From the NCBI RefSeq assembly GCF_015550595.1, contig NZ_JADNBB010000007.1:170305-234304 (forward strand): DNA of 64,000 bases, read 5' to 3'. Position 1 is the first letter of the stretch; the number at the start of each line of letters is the position of its first letter. The translations under genes were made by a program, and so were the position numbers. Below, one piece after another: positions 36,366 through 46,434 of the stretch. The notes beneath the pieces were generated by a model, which ran no database searches, was not told where the DNA came from, and worked only from the letters and a program-made list of their open reading frames with translations. The DNA is from Parabacteroides goldsteinii. Lineage in GTDB: Bacteria > Bacteroidota > Bacteroidia > Bacteroidales > Tannerellaceae.

Positions 36366-38672
36366 TTAATTATCTATGTATTCTACGGTTTGTCGGCATT
36401 GTATATCTTCCGCCGATTTTGCAAACATAAATTCAAACTCACCGGGCTCCGTAACGAATTCCATCCGGGAATTCCACAAGCCGAGTTCTATATAGGATAT
36501 TGAGAATGTAACACGTTTAGATTCACCAGGTTTTAGTTCAATTTTCTTGAAACGTTTCAATGCAATTACCGGAGTAGTGACGCTACTCACTTTATCATTC
36601 ACATAAAATTGTACGACTTCTTTTCCCGTCCGGTCGCCGGTATTCTTTACGAGCACGGAAACCTCTACACTTTCTTTACCGAAAGTCTTTTTAGAAACCT
36701 GCATATCGGAGTATTCGAAAGAAGTGTAAGACAAACCGAATCCGAAAGGAAATAAAGGAGCTGGAGATGAAAACACATAATCACGCCCGGCCTTTTCTTT
36801 TGTCCCCGGTTCACGGTTGATCCCTTTTGCGGAGGGTTTATAATCATAGAAAACAGGAATATGTCCCACCGACCGGGGGATCGTCGCATTTAAACGACCG
36901 GAAGGATTCACCTTGCCGAACAGGATATTGGCAACGGCAGCACCTCCTCTTTCACCCGGATACCAGGCTTCGAGTATAGCCGGGACATTTTCTTTTTCCC
37001 AGGAGATACTCCACGGACGGCCATGTACCAATACCAGGATGATCGGCTTGCCGGTTGCTTTCAAGGCCTGTACCAGTTCACGCTGAACGCCCAACGGATT
37101 GATGTCCGTCAGGTCATATCCTTCCCCGCAGGTAAACGGGTCGCCTACCTCATTCTCGCCCGGTCCTCTTCCCCAGCCCAGTCCCGAAAGGATCACACTG
37201 GTTCCGCCTAATACGACAACTACGGCATCGCTTTTCTCTGCAGCCCTGACGGCTTCCGGGAAACCTTCTTTACTCAATCCCGAGATATCGCAACCTTTGG
37301 CATAATGCACATTCACCCGGTCTCCTACTACCTGCCGGATTCCTTCCAGCACAGTAACTCCCGACTTATTATCACGCGTATAGGAATAATCTCCATACTG
37401 CACCTGATCGGCATTCGGACCAACCACGGCGATATTCTTCAGCCGGCCGATCTCCAACGGAAGCGTCTTGTTCTCGTTCTGCAACAGGATAATGGATTCT
37501 TCTGCCACCTTTTGTGCAAGTTCTATATGAACCGGCAGGTGAACTCTTTTCTTTATATTGGCTGCTTCAGGATAAGGCTTTTCGAACAGGCCGGCTTTAA
37601 ATTTTGCCGTCAGGATACGACGGACCGAATTATCGATCAACGACTCTGATACTTTTCCTTCTTTCACCAATTGAACCAGATGAGGATAGATATCCGGACG
37701 GGCTGCTTCCAGATCGAGTCCCGCAGTTACGGCCATTTTAGCCGCTTCCGCTTTATCACTGGCTACCTTATGGAAGTTATAGAGCTGGGAAGCACCCCCG
37801 TAATCCGAAAAGACATATCCCTGGAAATCCCATTCATCACGTAAAACCTCTGTCAGCAAGAAATGATTGGCATGAGCCGGCACACCGTCCACTTCATTAT
37901 AGGATGGCATAACGGCATATACATTTGCTTCTTTTACGACTTGCCGGAAAGGAGGCAAATGGAGAGACCGCATTTCCCGTTCACCCAATGATGCCGGTGC
38001 CAGGTTGATGCCGGCCCACGGCTGGCTATATCCGGCAAAATGCTTGGCTGTACACATCAGTTTACCGGCTGGAATACCGATACGGGTCTGTTCCGGTTTT
38101 CCCTGCATACCGATAACAAAGGCCGATCCCATCTGTCCTACCAGGTAAGGGTCTTCGGCATAACATTCCTCATTCCGTCCGTAGCGTGCGTCACGGATCA
38201 GGTCGAAGAGCGGAGACAAAGCCTGGTCCACTCCCGAAGCAGAAGCTTCATAGGCGATGACGGAGGCCATTTCTTCTATCAGTTCCGGATTCCAGGTGCT
38301 ACCCTGCGCAATGGCCTGCGGAAATATCGTTGCCCCGTAAGCCAATTGTCCGTGCAGACATTCCGCGATCTGGATCGGAGGAATACCCAAACGGGTATTT
38401 TCGCGGGCATGCTTTTTGGCCTGTGCGGATTGTTCGACAATCTTTTCCAGACTTTCGAAAGGACTGTCGCAAACGCCATACACACCCGAAGAGCGTGGGA
38501 AATCACCCAGTCCTGTCATCGACATTTGTTCTACTTTTTCTTCCAGCGTCATACGCCCGAGCAGGTCTTCAACACGGTCTTTTACCGGGGCTTTCGGGTC
38601 TTTATACAACTGCGGGTAAGCCGCATGTCCGCAAAAGACAGCCAAAAGAATACATATACTTTTTCTGATCAT
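36366..38672 (-). CDS. GH3 beta-glycosidase (PUL2)
   Basis: From ATG 38672 (MIRKSICILLAVFCGHAAYPQ) the protein has 768 residues: signal peptide, GH3 N-terminal barrel, alpha/beta sandwich (IAVVGPNADQVQYGDYSY) and fibronectin-III-like C-terminus (LFPFGFGLSYTSFEYS). The nucleophile Asp is in YVFSDYGGAS, and KHFAGYSQP is the conserved KH motif. GH3 enzymes remove terminal beta-glucose, xylose or related residues; specificity cannot be fixed here, although the GH51 neighbour makes beta-xylosidase or beta-glucosidase activity on arabinosylated glycans plausible. A terminator-like hairpin separates it from susD. Confidence 0.93.
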   Translation of the reverse strand: MIRKSICILLAVFCGHAAYPQLYKDPKAPVKDRVEDLLGRMTLEEKVEQMSMTGLGDFPRSSGVYGVCDSPFESLEKIVEQSAQAKKHARENTRLGIPPIQIAECLHGQLAYGATIFPQAIAQGSTWNPELIEEMASVIAYEASASGVDQALSPLFDLIRDARYGRNEECYAEDPYLVGQMGSAFVIGMQGKPEQTRIGIPAGKLMCTAKHFAGYSQPWAGINLAPASLGEREMRSLHLPPFRQVVKEANVYAVMPSYNEVDGVPAHANHFLLTEVLRDEWDFQGYVFSDYGGASQLYNFHKVASDKAEAAKMAVTAGLDLEAARPDIYPHLVQLVKEGKVSESLIDNSVRRILTAKFKAGLFEKPYPEAANIKKRVHLPVHIELAQKVAEESIILLQNENKTLPLEIGRLKNIAVVGPNADQVQYGDYSYTRDNKSGVTVLEGIRQVVGDRVNVHYAKGCDISGLSKEGFPEAVRAAEKSDAVVVVLGGTSVILSGLGWGRGPGENEVGDPFTCGEGYDLTDINPLGVQRELVQALKATGKPIILVLVHGRPWSISWEKENVPAILEAWYPGERGGAAVANILFGKVNPSGRLNATIPRSVGHIPVFYDYKPSAKGINREPGTKEKAGRDYVFSSPAPLFPFGFGLSYTSFEYSDMQVSKKTFGKESVEVSVLVKNTGDRTGKEVVQFYVNDKVSSVTTPVIALKRFKKIELKPGESKRVTFSISYIELGLWNSRMEFVTEPGEFEFMFAKSAEDIQCRQTVEYIDN

Positions 38673-38690
38673 ATATTTCTCTTTATAAAA

Positions 38691-38740
38691 AAAGGGTAAA
38701 AGCCTTGTTTGATAAATCATTCCCAAAACCCTTACCCTTT
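38691..38740 (-). terminator. Terminator/attenuator between PUL2 susD and GH3
   Basis: AAAGGGTAA (38691-38699) pairs with TTACCCTTT (38732-38740). Minus-strand transcripts run into TTTTTTTA right after the stem. It lies 20 bases past the susD stop, like the PUL1 terminator at 23104. Confidence 0.7.
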
Positions 38741-38760
38741 CTATTATTTAAACTGAATGA

Positions 38761-40317
38761 TTACCAACCGGGGTTATTCGGCAATAATTTCGGATTCGCA
38801 TCTGTCTCTGTTGAAGGGATAGGCCACAACAGATATTTCTCACCGAAAGTAACACCGCTTTCGTTAGCAAAACCATCGTATGCATCATAGCTGTTAGCTT
38901 TCACATTATATGCCTTACGGGTACGCTGAATATCGAAATAATCTTTGTTCTCGAAGCATAACTCATGTGCACGTTCTTTCCATACGGCCTGTAGGAAATC
39001 GTCTTTGCCTAATCCTGCTACAGGAGCCAGGTTAGCACGGCTGCGGATAGCGTTGACCATATCGTAAGACAACTGGTCGGGAGCACCGTTTGCCTGAGTA
39101 TAAGACTCTGCATAGATGAACATAACTTCCGGCAGACGATACAAAGTAAAGTTGATATCACACAGACCGGTCTTTAATGCACCTTCGATGTCATAATACT
39201 TGTATAAAGCCGGTGAACCGAATTCGATAATATTGGTCTTATCATCACGATGTCCGTCTTTAGTAAAAAACATTTCCTTTTCTTCAGTACGTTTATCTCC
39301 TTTTTCGTAGGAATTATAGAAATCCCAGGTCGGCATCAGAGCACCGAACTCGTCGTAGATCTTGATGATCTGCTTCATAGTCGGTACAATCATGGAAGTG
39401 ATCTGGTTCGTTGTGATACCTTCTTTATACTGGATCTGGAAGATCAGTTCACCACGGTTCTTGTTTTCATCATCATGCAGTTTTTCATAAGAATCGAACA
39501 AAGAATACCAGGCTGAACCTGCTGCACTGGCATTATAATCGGCACTGGCTGGAGAAACACAGTAAGATTTGTCAAGCACCTCTTTTGCTTTCTCGTAAGC
39601 CAGTTTATAATACTCAGCACCCTTGTTCAACGGAGCACCTGCCATATACTGATAAACATCAGCCATGATCGTTTTCACCAGACCTAAAGAAACACGGCCT
39701 GTACGATCGGTTTCAGGAAGACCGGATTGTTCAGCCAGTTTCAAATCGCTCAGGATCGATTCGAATACTTTCTCTTTTGTGGCACGTTCCGGATACAGGA
39801 GTTCAGAGTCGGCTGTCACCGGTTCGAGGATCAGAGGGATATCGCCGTACAGACGTACCAGGTAGAAATAATAAAGGGCACGCAACGTATGAACTTCGCC
39901 CAGCAGGCTTTTAGTGTCGCCACTAACCTTCTGGATACCGGTGATACACATGTTACAGTCGGCAATTCCTTCATAGAAACCTTCCCAGATATTCTTGAAA
40001 GAAGGGCTGTTCGTTCCTGTTGTATGGCGGATATAACCGTTGTTATAAGTACTTTGTCCCAAAGTAGTTGCATGACCGCACAATAACTCCAGTGTTACCC
40101 ACGGGCCTTCACCATAGCCATCATATGCCTGCAACGCCCTCAAACGTTCGTAAGCGCCGTCTACCGCAGTCTTAGCCTGGTTGATATTCTGAAAATAACT
40201 ATCCTGACTAAAGTTAGTTTTAGGATTTTCTTCCAGAAAATCCTCACAGGAGGTACCTCCTGCTAAAAGCAAACCGCTCAAAGCGAATATATAGAATTGT
40301 TTTACTGTTCTTTTCAT
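38761..40317 (-). CDS. SusD/RagB-family lipoprotein (PUL2)
   Basis: The 518-residue protein starts at ATG 40317 (MKRTVKQFYIFALSGLLLAGGTSC). Typical SusD features are DFLEENPKTNFSQDSYFQNINQAKTAVDGAYERL, LRALYYFYLVRLYGDIPLI and the C-terminal VWKERAHELCFENKDYFDIQRTRKAY, with YLLWPIPSTE near the end. It is the surface glycan-binding partner of the SusC protein encoded 22 bases upstream. Confidence 0.95.
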   Translation of the reverse strand: MKRTVKQFYIFALSGLLLAGGTSCEDFLEENPKTNFSQDSYFQNINQAKTAVDGAYERLRALQAYDGYGEGPWVTLELLCGHATTLGQSTYNNGYIRHTTGTNSPSFKNIWEGFYEGIADCNMCITGIQKVSGDTKSLLGEVHTLRALYYFYLVRLYGDIPLILEPVTADSELLYPERATKEKVFESILSDLKLAEQSGLPETDRTGRVSLGLVKTIMADVYQYMAGAPLNKGAEYYKLAYEKAKEVLDKSYCVSPASADYNASAAGSAWYSLFDSYEKLHDDENKNRGELIFQIQYKEGITTNQITSMIVPTMKQIIKIYDEFGALMPTWDFYNSYEKGDKRTEEKEMFFTKDGHRDDKTNIIEFGSPALYKYYDIEGALKTGLCDINFTLYRLPEVMFIYAESYTQANGAPDQLSYDMVNAIRSRANLAPVAGLGKDDFLQAVWKERAHELCFENKDYFDIQRTRKAYNVKANSYDAYDGFANESGVTFGEKYLLWPIPSTETDANPKLLPNNPGW

Positions 40318-40339
40318 GATCAATATAGATTATATTAAA

Positions 40340-43300
40340 TTAAAAACTTGCACTAAGACCAAAGGTGTAGCTTCTTGCTTTAGGATAATCATAGAACTGG
40401 ATATTCTGTGAGAATCCGGTATCCCAGGTAGAAACTTCAGGATCGTACCCGGAATAAGATGTGATCAGGAAGAAGTTCTGGGCAGAGAAAGAAACACGAA
40501 GTTTAGTGAAACCGATCTTACTGATCAGTTCTGTTGGCAGAGAGTAACCGATAGAGATATTCTTACCACGCAGGAAAGAACCGTTTTCAACCTTATGAGA
40601 GTCGATCAGCGTTGTATATCCGGCACTGGCCAGACGAGTCTGTGCGATCGGTGTATTCTGGTTTTCTTCTGTCCAGGCATTCAACACAGTCTTTTTAGAG
40701 TTGGCAATGCTGGTACGGTCTTCCGAAGAGTGATTGGTATTGTTCAATACATCGGCACCGACAGAATACTGTAATTCCAAAGAGAAGTCGAAGTTCTTAT
40801 ATTGCAGGTAGTTATTGAATGTACCATAGAAGTCAGGTGTTCCACGACCGATGATCTGTTTATCTGCGTCATTGATCTGATTATCATTATTCAGGTCTTC
40901 ATGTTTCAGGTCACCCGGTTTCTTTCCGTATTTAGCGGCTTCTCCGGCTTCATTACTACCCCATGTTCCCAGCAGTTTATAACCCCAGAATGATCCGACA
41001 GGTTCTCCGACACGCAGAATAACGTTCTTACCCAGAAAGTCGGGATCTACCAGTTTGTCTTCATTATTTACGCCTAATTGGGTAATTTTGTTCTTCAGGA
41101 ATGAAATATTGAATGAAGAAGACCATTGGAAGTCGTTGGTTTTGATATTGACAGTGTTCAATGTCAACTCAATACCTTTATTTTCCATGCTACCGATATT
41201 AGACATCATAGAACGTTTACCGCTGGTAGCAGGAACCGGAGCTTCATACAATAAATCTTTTGTTTTCTTGAGGAAAAAGTCGGCTTCCAGAGAGAGACGG
41301 TTGTCAAGTACACCGAAGTCGAAACCGAAGTCCCACTGTTCTGTCTTTTCCCATTTCAGATCAGGGTTAGCCAACTCGCCGATAATCATACCGGGAGCTC
41401 TGTCGCCTCCGAATACATAAGTAGTTGACCCCAACATTGACAGTGAACGATACTGGCCTATATCGGAGTTACCGGTCAAACCATAGCTTAAACGCAGTTT
41501 CAGATTAGATAACCAGTCTTTTGTATTTTCCATGAAAGCTTCGTCTACGACACGCCAGCCTAATGCAGCTGATGGGAAGAATGCATATTTATTGTTCTTA
41601 CCGAATTTGGAAGAACCGTCCACACGTCCTGTCACAGTCAGCAAATATTTGTTTTTCAGACTGTAGTTGATACGAGCGAAATAAGACTCCATCTGCCATC
41701 CCATAAATTCGGAAGCAATAGATTGTGATTTTGCCTGTCCCAGATTGTTCCAGTTGAAGAAATCGTCAGACAGATCCTGTCCGGTTTGTTCCGTACGCAG
41801 TTTGTGATATTTCTGATACTCGGCACCGACCATCGCGTTGATCGAGTGGATATCATTGATCGTCGTATTGTAAGTCAAGTGATTTTCCCACTGCCAGAAA
41901 CGGCGGCGTTCACTGTTTACATTCGCTTTGTTTTTACCCACACCTGTACGTAAGCTGATCGTGGTAGGAGCAAAGATAAATTCATGCCAGTCTGTATTGG
42001 AGGCACCGATAGTCGTTCTGAATTCAAGACCTTTCATAAAAGTAATGTTCGCATAAGCATTACCATTGAATACGGCACTCTTGTTCAACCACTTCAATTC
42101 ACTTGCCAGGCTGGCAGGAGTATCGGCATCTTCCATTCCGGCAAAATCAGCAGGACGGGCAAAAGTTCCATCAGCCCATTTGGTAGGAATGATCGGAGTC
42201 GTTTCAATCATGGTTCTCGGGATATTACCTGAACCCTGTTCCTGATCCTGGAAGCTTTCACGAATATCACTATAACTTAACATTGTTCCGACCTTCAACC
42301 AATCGGTGATTTCAGTATCCAGGTTCAGACGTCCGGAGAAACGTTTCTTATAAGTTGACTTCAGGATACCTTCATCATCCGTATAGTTCAGGAAAGCAGC
42401 ATAAGATGTTTTTTCCGATCCACCTGTTACCGACAAGTTATGGTTCTGACTTACAGCCAGACGGGTTGCTTCATCCTGCCAGTCTGTGTCATATAAAGGC
42501 TTGCCGTTGGCATCGAACAATTCGCGGTTGCCATAAGTATTCCCTACTTTATAATGTTCGCGAACATACTCAGGACTGAATGAATTGTATTTCCCTGATT
42601 TCCAACCTTCCGGGTCGAACTTTTCTGCATTCTTGCAACCTGTATCCCATACCTGCATGAATTCTTCTGAATTCAATACATCGATCTTACGGGCCAGTTT
42701 GCTGAATGATACGTTAGCATCATAGCTGACACTTGCCTTTTGACCCAGTTTTCCTTTCTTCGTTGTAATAATGATAACACCATTAGAACCACGTGTACCG
42801 TATATAGCAGTAGAAGATGCATCTTTCAAAACATCGACGCTCTGGATATCATTCGGGTTGATAGCATCCAGGCCTCCGCCTTCCCATACAACACCGTCGA
42901 CTACATAAAGAGGGGTGCTGCTTGCATTGATAGAGCTATAACCACGGATCTGTATGCTGGTTCGTCCACCCGGGCGGCCTGAGTTGGTAGATACATTTAC
43001 ACCGGCTACGCGTCCTGCCAAAGCCTGTTCGACAGTTGTTGCCGGACGTTCCATCAATTTCTCCGATTTAATGTTGGCTACCGAACCAGTCAGGTCTGAT
43101 TTCTTCTGGACACCATAACCTACAACTACGATTTCGTCCAGGTTTTGTGTATCTTCCACCAGCTTGACAGCAATCCGGGAGTTGTTTCCTACAGGAATTT
43201 CTTTTGTCAGATAACCGATATAAGAGATCGTTATAGTAGCCGATGCAGGAACTTCCAACGAGAAATTACCATCGATATCAGTTACCGTACCGATGGTCGT

Positions 43301-43768
43301 TCCTTTAATTGAAATGTTAGCTCCGATAATAGGTTCTCCCAAGTTATCGGTAACAACACCCGTGATTGTACGGTCTTGCTGCTGAACAGCTACTGCTACT
43401 GCTGCTTTTTTAGATAAAATAATCTGTTTGTCTACAATTTTGTACTCAACATTCGTATTATTGAATATCTGGGATAGGATATGATTGATATCGCCTCCGT
43501 TTACCTTCAGGCTTACAATACGATTTACGTCCACTATATTATCTCTGAACAAAAAAGAGAAACCTGTTTCTTTTTCTATTTGGTCAAGCGCCTGTTCAAC
43601 CGTTACGTTTTTCAAAGATAACGAAAGTGAAGTTGTCTGTGAATAAGATACTCCTGCATACAGCTGAGTAGCCAGCAGGAATGAAAACACTACACTTAAC
43701 TTCATAATACGGAAAGATTTAAGCAAACATCGGGCATAGATGCTCTTGCGTAATTTAAATAACTTCAT
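40340..43768 (-). CDS. SusC-type TonB-dependent transporter with STN signalling domain (PUL2)
   Basis: The 1142-residue transporter has a long N-terminus with signal peptide (LSVVFSFLLATQLYAG), a secretin/TonB short N-terminal (STN) domain over about residues 48-120 (LSLSLKNVTVEQALDQIEKETGFSF), and a carboxypeptidase-like domain (ITGVVTDNLGEPIIGANI). The TonB box region (LDEIVVVGYG), plug (STPLYVVDG, IYGTRGSNGVIIITT) and barrel ending FGLSASF follow. The STN domain contacts FecR-type anti-sigma factors, and such a gene lies immediately upstream, so ligand transport is coupled to sigma activation. It imports the PUL2 glycan with SusD. Confidence 0.96.
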   Translation of the reverse strand: MKLFKLRKSIYARCLLKSFRIMKLSVVFSFLLATQLYAGVSYSQTTSLSLSLKNVTVEQALDQIEKETGFSFLFRDNIVDVNRIVSLKVNGGDINHILSQIFNNTNVEYKIVDKQIILSKKAAVAVAVQQQDRTITGVVTDNLGEPIIGANISIKGTTIGTVTDIDGNFSLEVPASATITISYIGYLTKEIPVGNNSRIAVKLVEDTQNLDEIVVVGYGVQKKSDLTGSVANIKSEKLMERPATTVEQALAGRVAGVNVSTNSGRPGGRTSIQIRGYSSINASSTPLYVVDGVVWEGGGLDAINPNDIQSVDVLKDASSTAIYGTRGSNGVIIITTKKGKLGQKASVSYDANVSFSKLARKIDVLNSEEFMQVWDTGCKNAEKFDPEGWKSGKYNSFSPEYVREHYKVGNTYGNRELFDANGKPLYDTDWQDEATRLAVSQNHNLSVTGGSEKTSYAAFLNYTDDEGILKSTYKKRFSGRLNLDTEITDWLKVGTMLSYSDIRESFQDQEQGSGNIPRTMIETTPIIPTKWADGTFARPADFAGMEDADTPASLASELKWLNKSAVFNGNAYANITFMKGLEFRTTIGASNTDWHEFIFAPTTISLRTGVGKNKANVNSERRRFWQWENHLTYNTTINDIHSINAMVGAEYQKYHKLRTEQTGQDLSDDFFNWNNLGQAKSQSIASEFMGWQMESYFARINYSLKNKYLLTVTGRVDGSSKFGKNNKYAFFPSAALGWRVVDEAFMENTKDWLSNLKLRLSYGLTGNSDIGQYRSLSMLGSTTYVFGGDRAPGMIIGELANPDLKWEKTEQWDFGFDFGVLDNRLSLEADFFLKKTKDLLYEAPVPATSGKRSMMSNIGSMENKGIELTLNTVNIKTNDFQWSSSFNISFLKNKITQLGVNNEDKLVDPDFLGKNVILRVGEPVGSFWGYKLLGTWGSNEAGEAAKYGKKPGDLKHEDLNNDNQINDADKQIIGRGTPDFYGTFNNYLQYKNFDFSLELQYSVGADVLNNTNHSSEDRTSIANSKKTVLNAWTEENQNTPIAQTRLASAGYTTLIDSHKVENGSFLRGKNISIGYSLPTELISKIGFTKLRVSFSAQNFFLITSYSGYDPEVSTWDTGFSQNIQFYDYPKARSYTFGLSASF

Positions 43769-43798
43769 AACTTTGTAAATGATTTATATTTATTGTTT

Positions 43799-43866
43799 TT
43801 TTGACAGGTTGGCGCCTGTCAAAAGATGTTTCACACGGGCAAGAATAAGTTGGCGCTTATTCTTGC
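43799..43866 (-). promoter_or_regulatory. Twin hairpins with identical loop upstream of PUL2 susC
   Basis: Two perfect hairpins lie in the fecR-susC gap: TTTTGACAGG/CCTGTCAAAA (43799-43808 with 43815-43824) and GCAAGAATAAG/CTTATTCTTGC (43839-43849 with 43856-43866). The stems are unrelated, but both enclose the same hexamer, TTGGCG on plus and CGCCAA on the minus (transcript) strand. The pair starts 31 bases before the susC ATG, in a position to act in the mRNA leader. Confidence 0.7.
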
Positions 43867-43937
43867 TTTTTTAAGGCACATTTCTTTATTACACCATAGG
43901 CATATTCGATTTAAGTTCAACTATATTTTATTCGTTT

Positions 43938-44858
43938 TTATTTCTGATACACATCGATCCGTTCCCTGGCAAAAGTGGCGTCGTTATTTTGCTCCAGGCC
44001 TTTCACGGTCCATTCAATAGGCGCTGTCAGTTTCAGGTAATTCAGGATCTGTTCTACTGTTTCTGTCGTGAATGCTGCACGATATTTATATTCTTTGTTA
44101 CTAGTTTTATGCAATACGATATCAACATTATATCGTTTGGACAATTTCTTCAATACCACATCCAGCGGTGTATTCCTGAAGACCAACCGTCCGTCTTTCC
44201 AACCTGTTTTTTCCTCCAGGTTCACTGATGACACGGTAAATTTTCCTGTTTCCTTATCAAACAGAGCTTGTTTCTCCGGCTCCAGCGAAACAGTCTTATT
44301 CCGGCTGATCACATCGATCTTGCCTTTAGCCAGGACTGCCTCTATACAGGATTCGTCCTCATACGCATTGATATTGAATTTCGTCCCGTAAGCCATCACC
44401 CTGACACCTCCGTCGGTGGAAACGTAAAACGGATGTTCCCGGTCTGATTGTACTTCAAAATATCCTTCTCCCGATAATTTCACGTCCCGCTCCTTACTAC
44501 TGAAGACAGACGGGTAGCTCAACGAACTTCCGGAATTCAACCATACTACGGACTGATCCGGCAAAACCAACCGGGTTACCGTCCCCGGAGCAGAACTTAC
44601 CTGATTGTAAGTGACCTGAGCCAGCTGTTTTTTCTGATCCATATATAAATAAGAAAAAACAATCGAAGAAATCAACAATGGTAATAGCAAAATAACGGCT
44701 ATACGGGAAATGGTCTGCATATAGATCCGGCGACCTTGCTTTTTTTGCATCCGCTTTCCTATTCGCATATATCCTTTTTCCACATCGACCGACTGATATT
44801 CCAAAATATCTTCAGTCAATGCCTTTATTTCTTCTATCGTTTTTTTATTATCTTCCAT
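43938..44858 (-). CDS. FecR-type anti-sigma factor (PUL2)
   Basis: The 306-residue protein has a cytoplasmic N-terminus of about 50 residues, one membrane helix (IAVILLLPLLISSIVFSYLY, near 52-71), and a periplasmic FecR domain (TRLVLPDQSVVWLNSGSSLSYP to about 200). A C-terminal DUF4974 domain (FRNTPLDVVLKKLSKRYNVDI) follows. The last domain meets the STN domain of SusC. It keeps the divergently encoded sigma factor inactive until the transporter signals. It precedes the PUL2 susC with a 169-base gap. Confidence 0.95.
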   Translation of the reverse strand: MEDNKKTIEEIKALTEDILEYQSVDVEKGYMRIGKRMQKKQGRRIYMQTISRIAVILLLPLLISSIVFSYLYMDQKKQLAQVTYNQVSSAPGTVTRLVLPDQSVVWLNSGSSLSYPSVFSSKERDVKLSGEGYFEVQSDREHPFYVSTDGGVRVMAYGTKFNINAYEDESCIEAVLAKGKIDVISRNKTVSLEPEKQALFDKETGKFTVSSVNLEEKTGWKDGRLVFRNTPLDVVLKKLSKRYNVDIVLHKTSNKEYKYRAAFTTETVEQILNYLKLTAPIEWTVKGLEQNNDATFARERIDVYQK

Positions 44859-44937
44859 TTTCCGAGCCTTTGTATATTAGAGACACACGAAAATAAAAAT
44901 CACGACAGCAAAATCCGTTTTTTTTCAAAAAAAGAAA

Positions 44938-44945
44938 TACATTTG
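44938..44945 (+). promoter_or_regulatory. -7 element of the PUL2 sigma gene, leaderless transcript predicted
   Basis: TACATTTG fits TAnnTTTG exactly and ends seven bases before the ATG at 44953, so the mRNA would begin at or next to the start codon. A T-rich stretch (44918-44925) stands in place of the -33 element. Confidence 0.5.
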
Positions 44946-44952
44946 TCAAATC

Positions 44953-45537
44953 ATGGAAAAGGAACACGCTGGTGCAGTTGATATTGAGCTCTTATTTCGG
45001 AACATTTCGACCCAGGATGATGAGAGATCTTTTCGTAAATTATTCGAATATTATTATCCGGCATTATGTCTCTATGCAAAGCGCTTTATCAAGGAAAGAG
45101 AAACCCGGGAGGACATCGTCCAGGATGTATTTTTTTCTATTTGGGAAAATAGGAAATATATCTCTGTGCAAACTTCTGTCAGGAATTATTTACTGACTTG
45201 CGTTCGAAATCACTGCCTGAATTTCCTCCGCCGCCAGCCAACAGAATCGTTCGAACAGGTCATTCAGGAAAATATTCCTATATACGCAGAAAATAATGAC
45301 GATTTTTATACACTGACCGAATTACAGGAATTACTGGCGAAAGCACTTAACAAACTCCCTGAAGACTATCGCCGTGTATTCATACTAAACCGCTTTGAAG
45401 ATAAAAGCTACGGAGAAATAGCCGAATCGATGGATATTTCGACACGGACAGTTGAACGGTATAAAAATAAAGCGATCGAGCTTCTCAAAAAAGACCTGAA
45501 AGATTACTTACCGCTCCTTATCGGGTATTTGTTTTAA
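44953..45537 (+). CDS. ECF sigma factor of PUL2
   Basis: The 194-residue protein has sigma region 2 ([37 protein letters not shown]) and region 4 ([26 protein letters not shown], followed by [19 protein letters not shown]). It belongs to the large Bacteroidetes group of ECF factors paired with FecR proteins. It is divergent from fecR and should activate the PUL2 genes once released. The last 30 bases overlap the end of convergent ispD, so the two transcripts are antisense there. Confidence 0.95.
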   Translation: MEKEHAGAVDIELLFRNISTQDDERSFRKLFEYYYPALCLYAKRFIKERETREDIVQDVFFSIWENRKYISVQTSVRNYLLTCVRNHCLNFLRRQPTESFEQVIQENIPIYAENNDDFYTLTELQELLAKALNKLPEDYRRVFILNRFEDKSYGEIAESMDISTRTVERYKNKAIELLKKDLKDYLPLLIGYLF

Positions 45538-46224
45538 AATCAAACTTTCGGCAACAAGTAAATCAAAAGGTGTCGTAATCTTTATATTCTCCCGGTTTCC
45601 GGTAACCATGTGAATGACTTCCCCCATCGCTTCCACGACAGATGCATCATCCGTAAAAAGAGCAGAAAACTCTTGTCCATAGGCTTTCAACAACAGCTCA
45701 GAACAGAACACTTGAGGTGTCTGTACGGCAAAATAACGACTACGGTCTACCGGATGAGAGCCTTTTTCGTCTGTTTCGCGTAAGGAGTCGATCATCGGTA
45801 TAACAGGAATAGCGGCTCCGCTTTTTTCCGCTTCACCGAAGCAGGCAGCAATCACTTCGGAAGAGACAAACGGACGTACGCCGTCATGCACCGCTATCAG
45901 GACTTTTTCATTTCTTCCGGATGTATTTCCAATTTCTTCCGAAAGGAATTGCAAACCGTTCCGAACGGAATGAAAACGCGTCTCCCCGCCACTGGCAATC
46001 CGGTGAGGTACTTTACAGCCGATTTCGCGGCAAAGCATATTCCAATAAGACTGATGATCTTCGGGAAGAACCAACACCAGTTCAGCCGAAGCATCCCACC
46101 GATGAAACGCTTCCAGTGTATGCATCAGGACAGGTTTCCCTTCCAGCGGGATAAACTGCTTTGGCAGGTCACCTCCCATCCGAAGCCCTTTCCCTCCGGC
46201 AACGATCAGAACGTATTTACGCAT
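45508..46224 (-). CDS. ispD: 2-C-methyl-D-erythritol 4-phosphate cytidylyltransferase
   Basis: This 238-residue enzyme transfers CMP to methylerythritol phosphate, the third step of the non-mevalonate isoprenoid pathway. The CTP-binding loop reads [17 protein letters not shown], and VHDGVRPFV carries the conserved Asp-Gly. Later motifs are AVQTPQVF and TDDASVVEA. The start codon overlaps the xseB stop by one base. The gene is complete and of normal size. Confidence 0.96.
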   Translation of the reverse strand: MRKYVLIVAGGKGLRMGGDLPKQFIPLEGKPVLMHTLEAFHRWDASAELVLVLPEDHQSYWNMLCREIGCKVPHRIASGGETRFHSVRNGLQFLSEEIGNTSGRNEKVLIAVHDGVRPFVSSEVIAACFGEAEKSGAAIPVIPMIDSLRETDEKGSHPVDRSRYFAVQTPQVFCSELLLKAYGQEFSALFTDDASVVEAMGEVIHMVTGNRENIKITTPFDLLVAESLILKQIPDKER

Positions 46225-46421
46225 TATTCCAGTTCCTCCAGTACCTTTTTAACTTCTTCATCTACCTTATATAATTTCTCTTTACACAATTTGATCAGCC
46301 GGGTCGCTTCCTTCACTTTCTCGGAAAGGACATCCACATCCAGTTCGCCGTTTTCTATATCGGCTACGATCTTACGCAGTTTCTCTACTGCTTCATTGTA
46401 TGTTTCCTCTTTCTTTGTCAT
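46224..46421 (-). CDS. xseB: Exodeoxyribonuclease VII small subunit
   Basis: The 65-residue protein has the family helices [32 protein letters not shown] as one pattern over residues 8-39, followed by [10 protein letters not shown]. XseB subunits assemble on the long helical arm of XseA to form the single-strand-specific exonuclease. It follows xseA by 13 bases and overlaps the ispD start. Confidence 0.95.
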   Translation of the reverse strand: MTKKEETYNEAVEKLRKIVADIENGELDVDVLSEKVKEATRLIKLCKEKLYKVDEEVKKVLEELE

Positions 46422-46434
46422 ATATCGGAATGAT

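Noticed and set aside
24896..43768. SusC genes checked for shufflon-type inverted repeats
   Set aside because: No partial susC copy or long inverted repeat was seen near either transporter gene.
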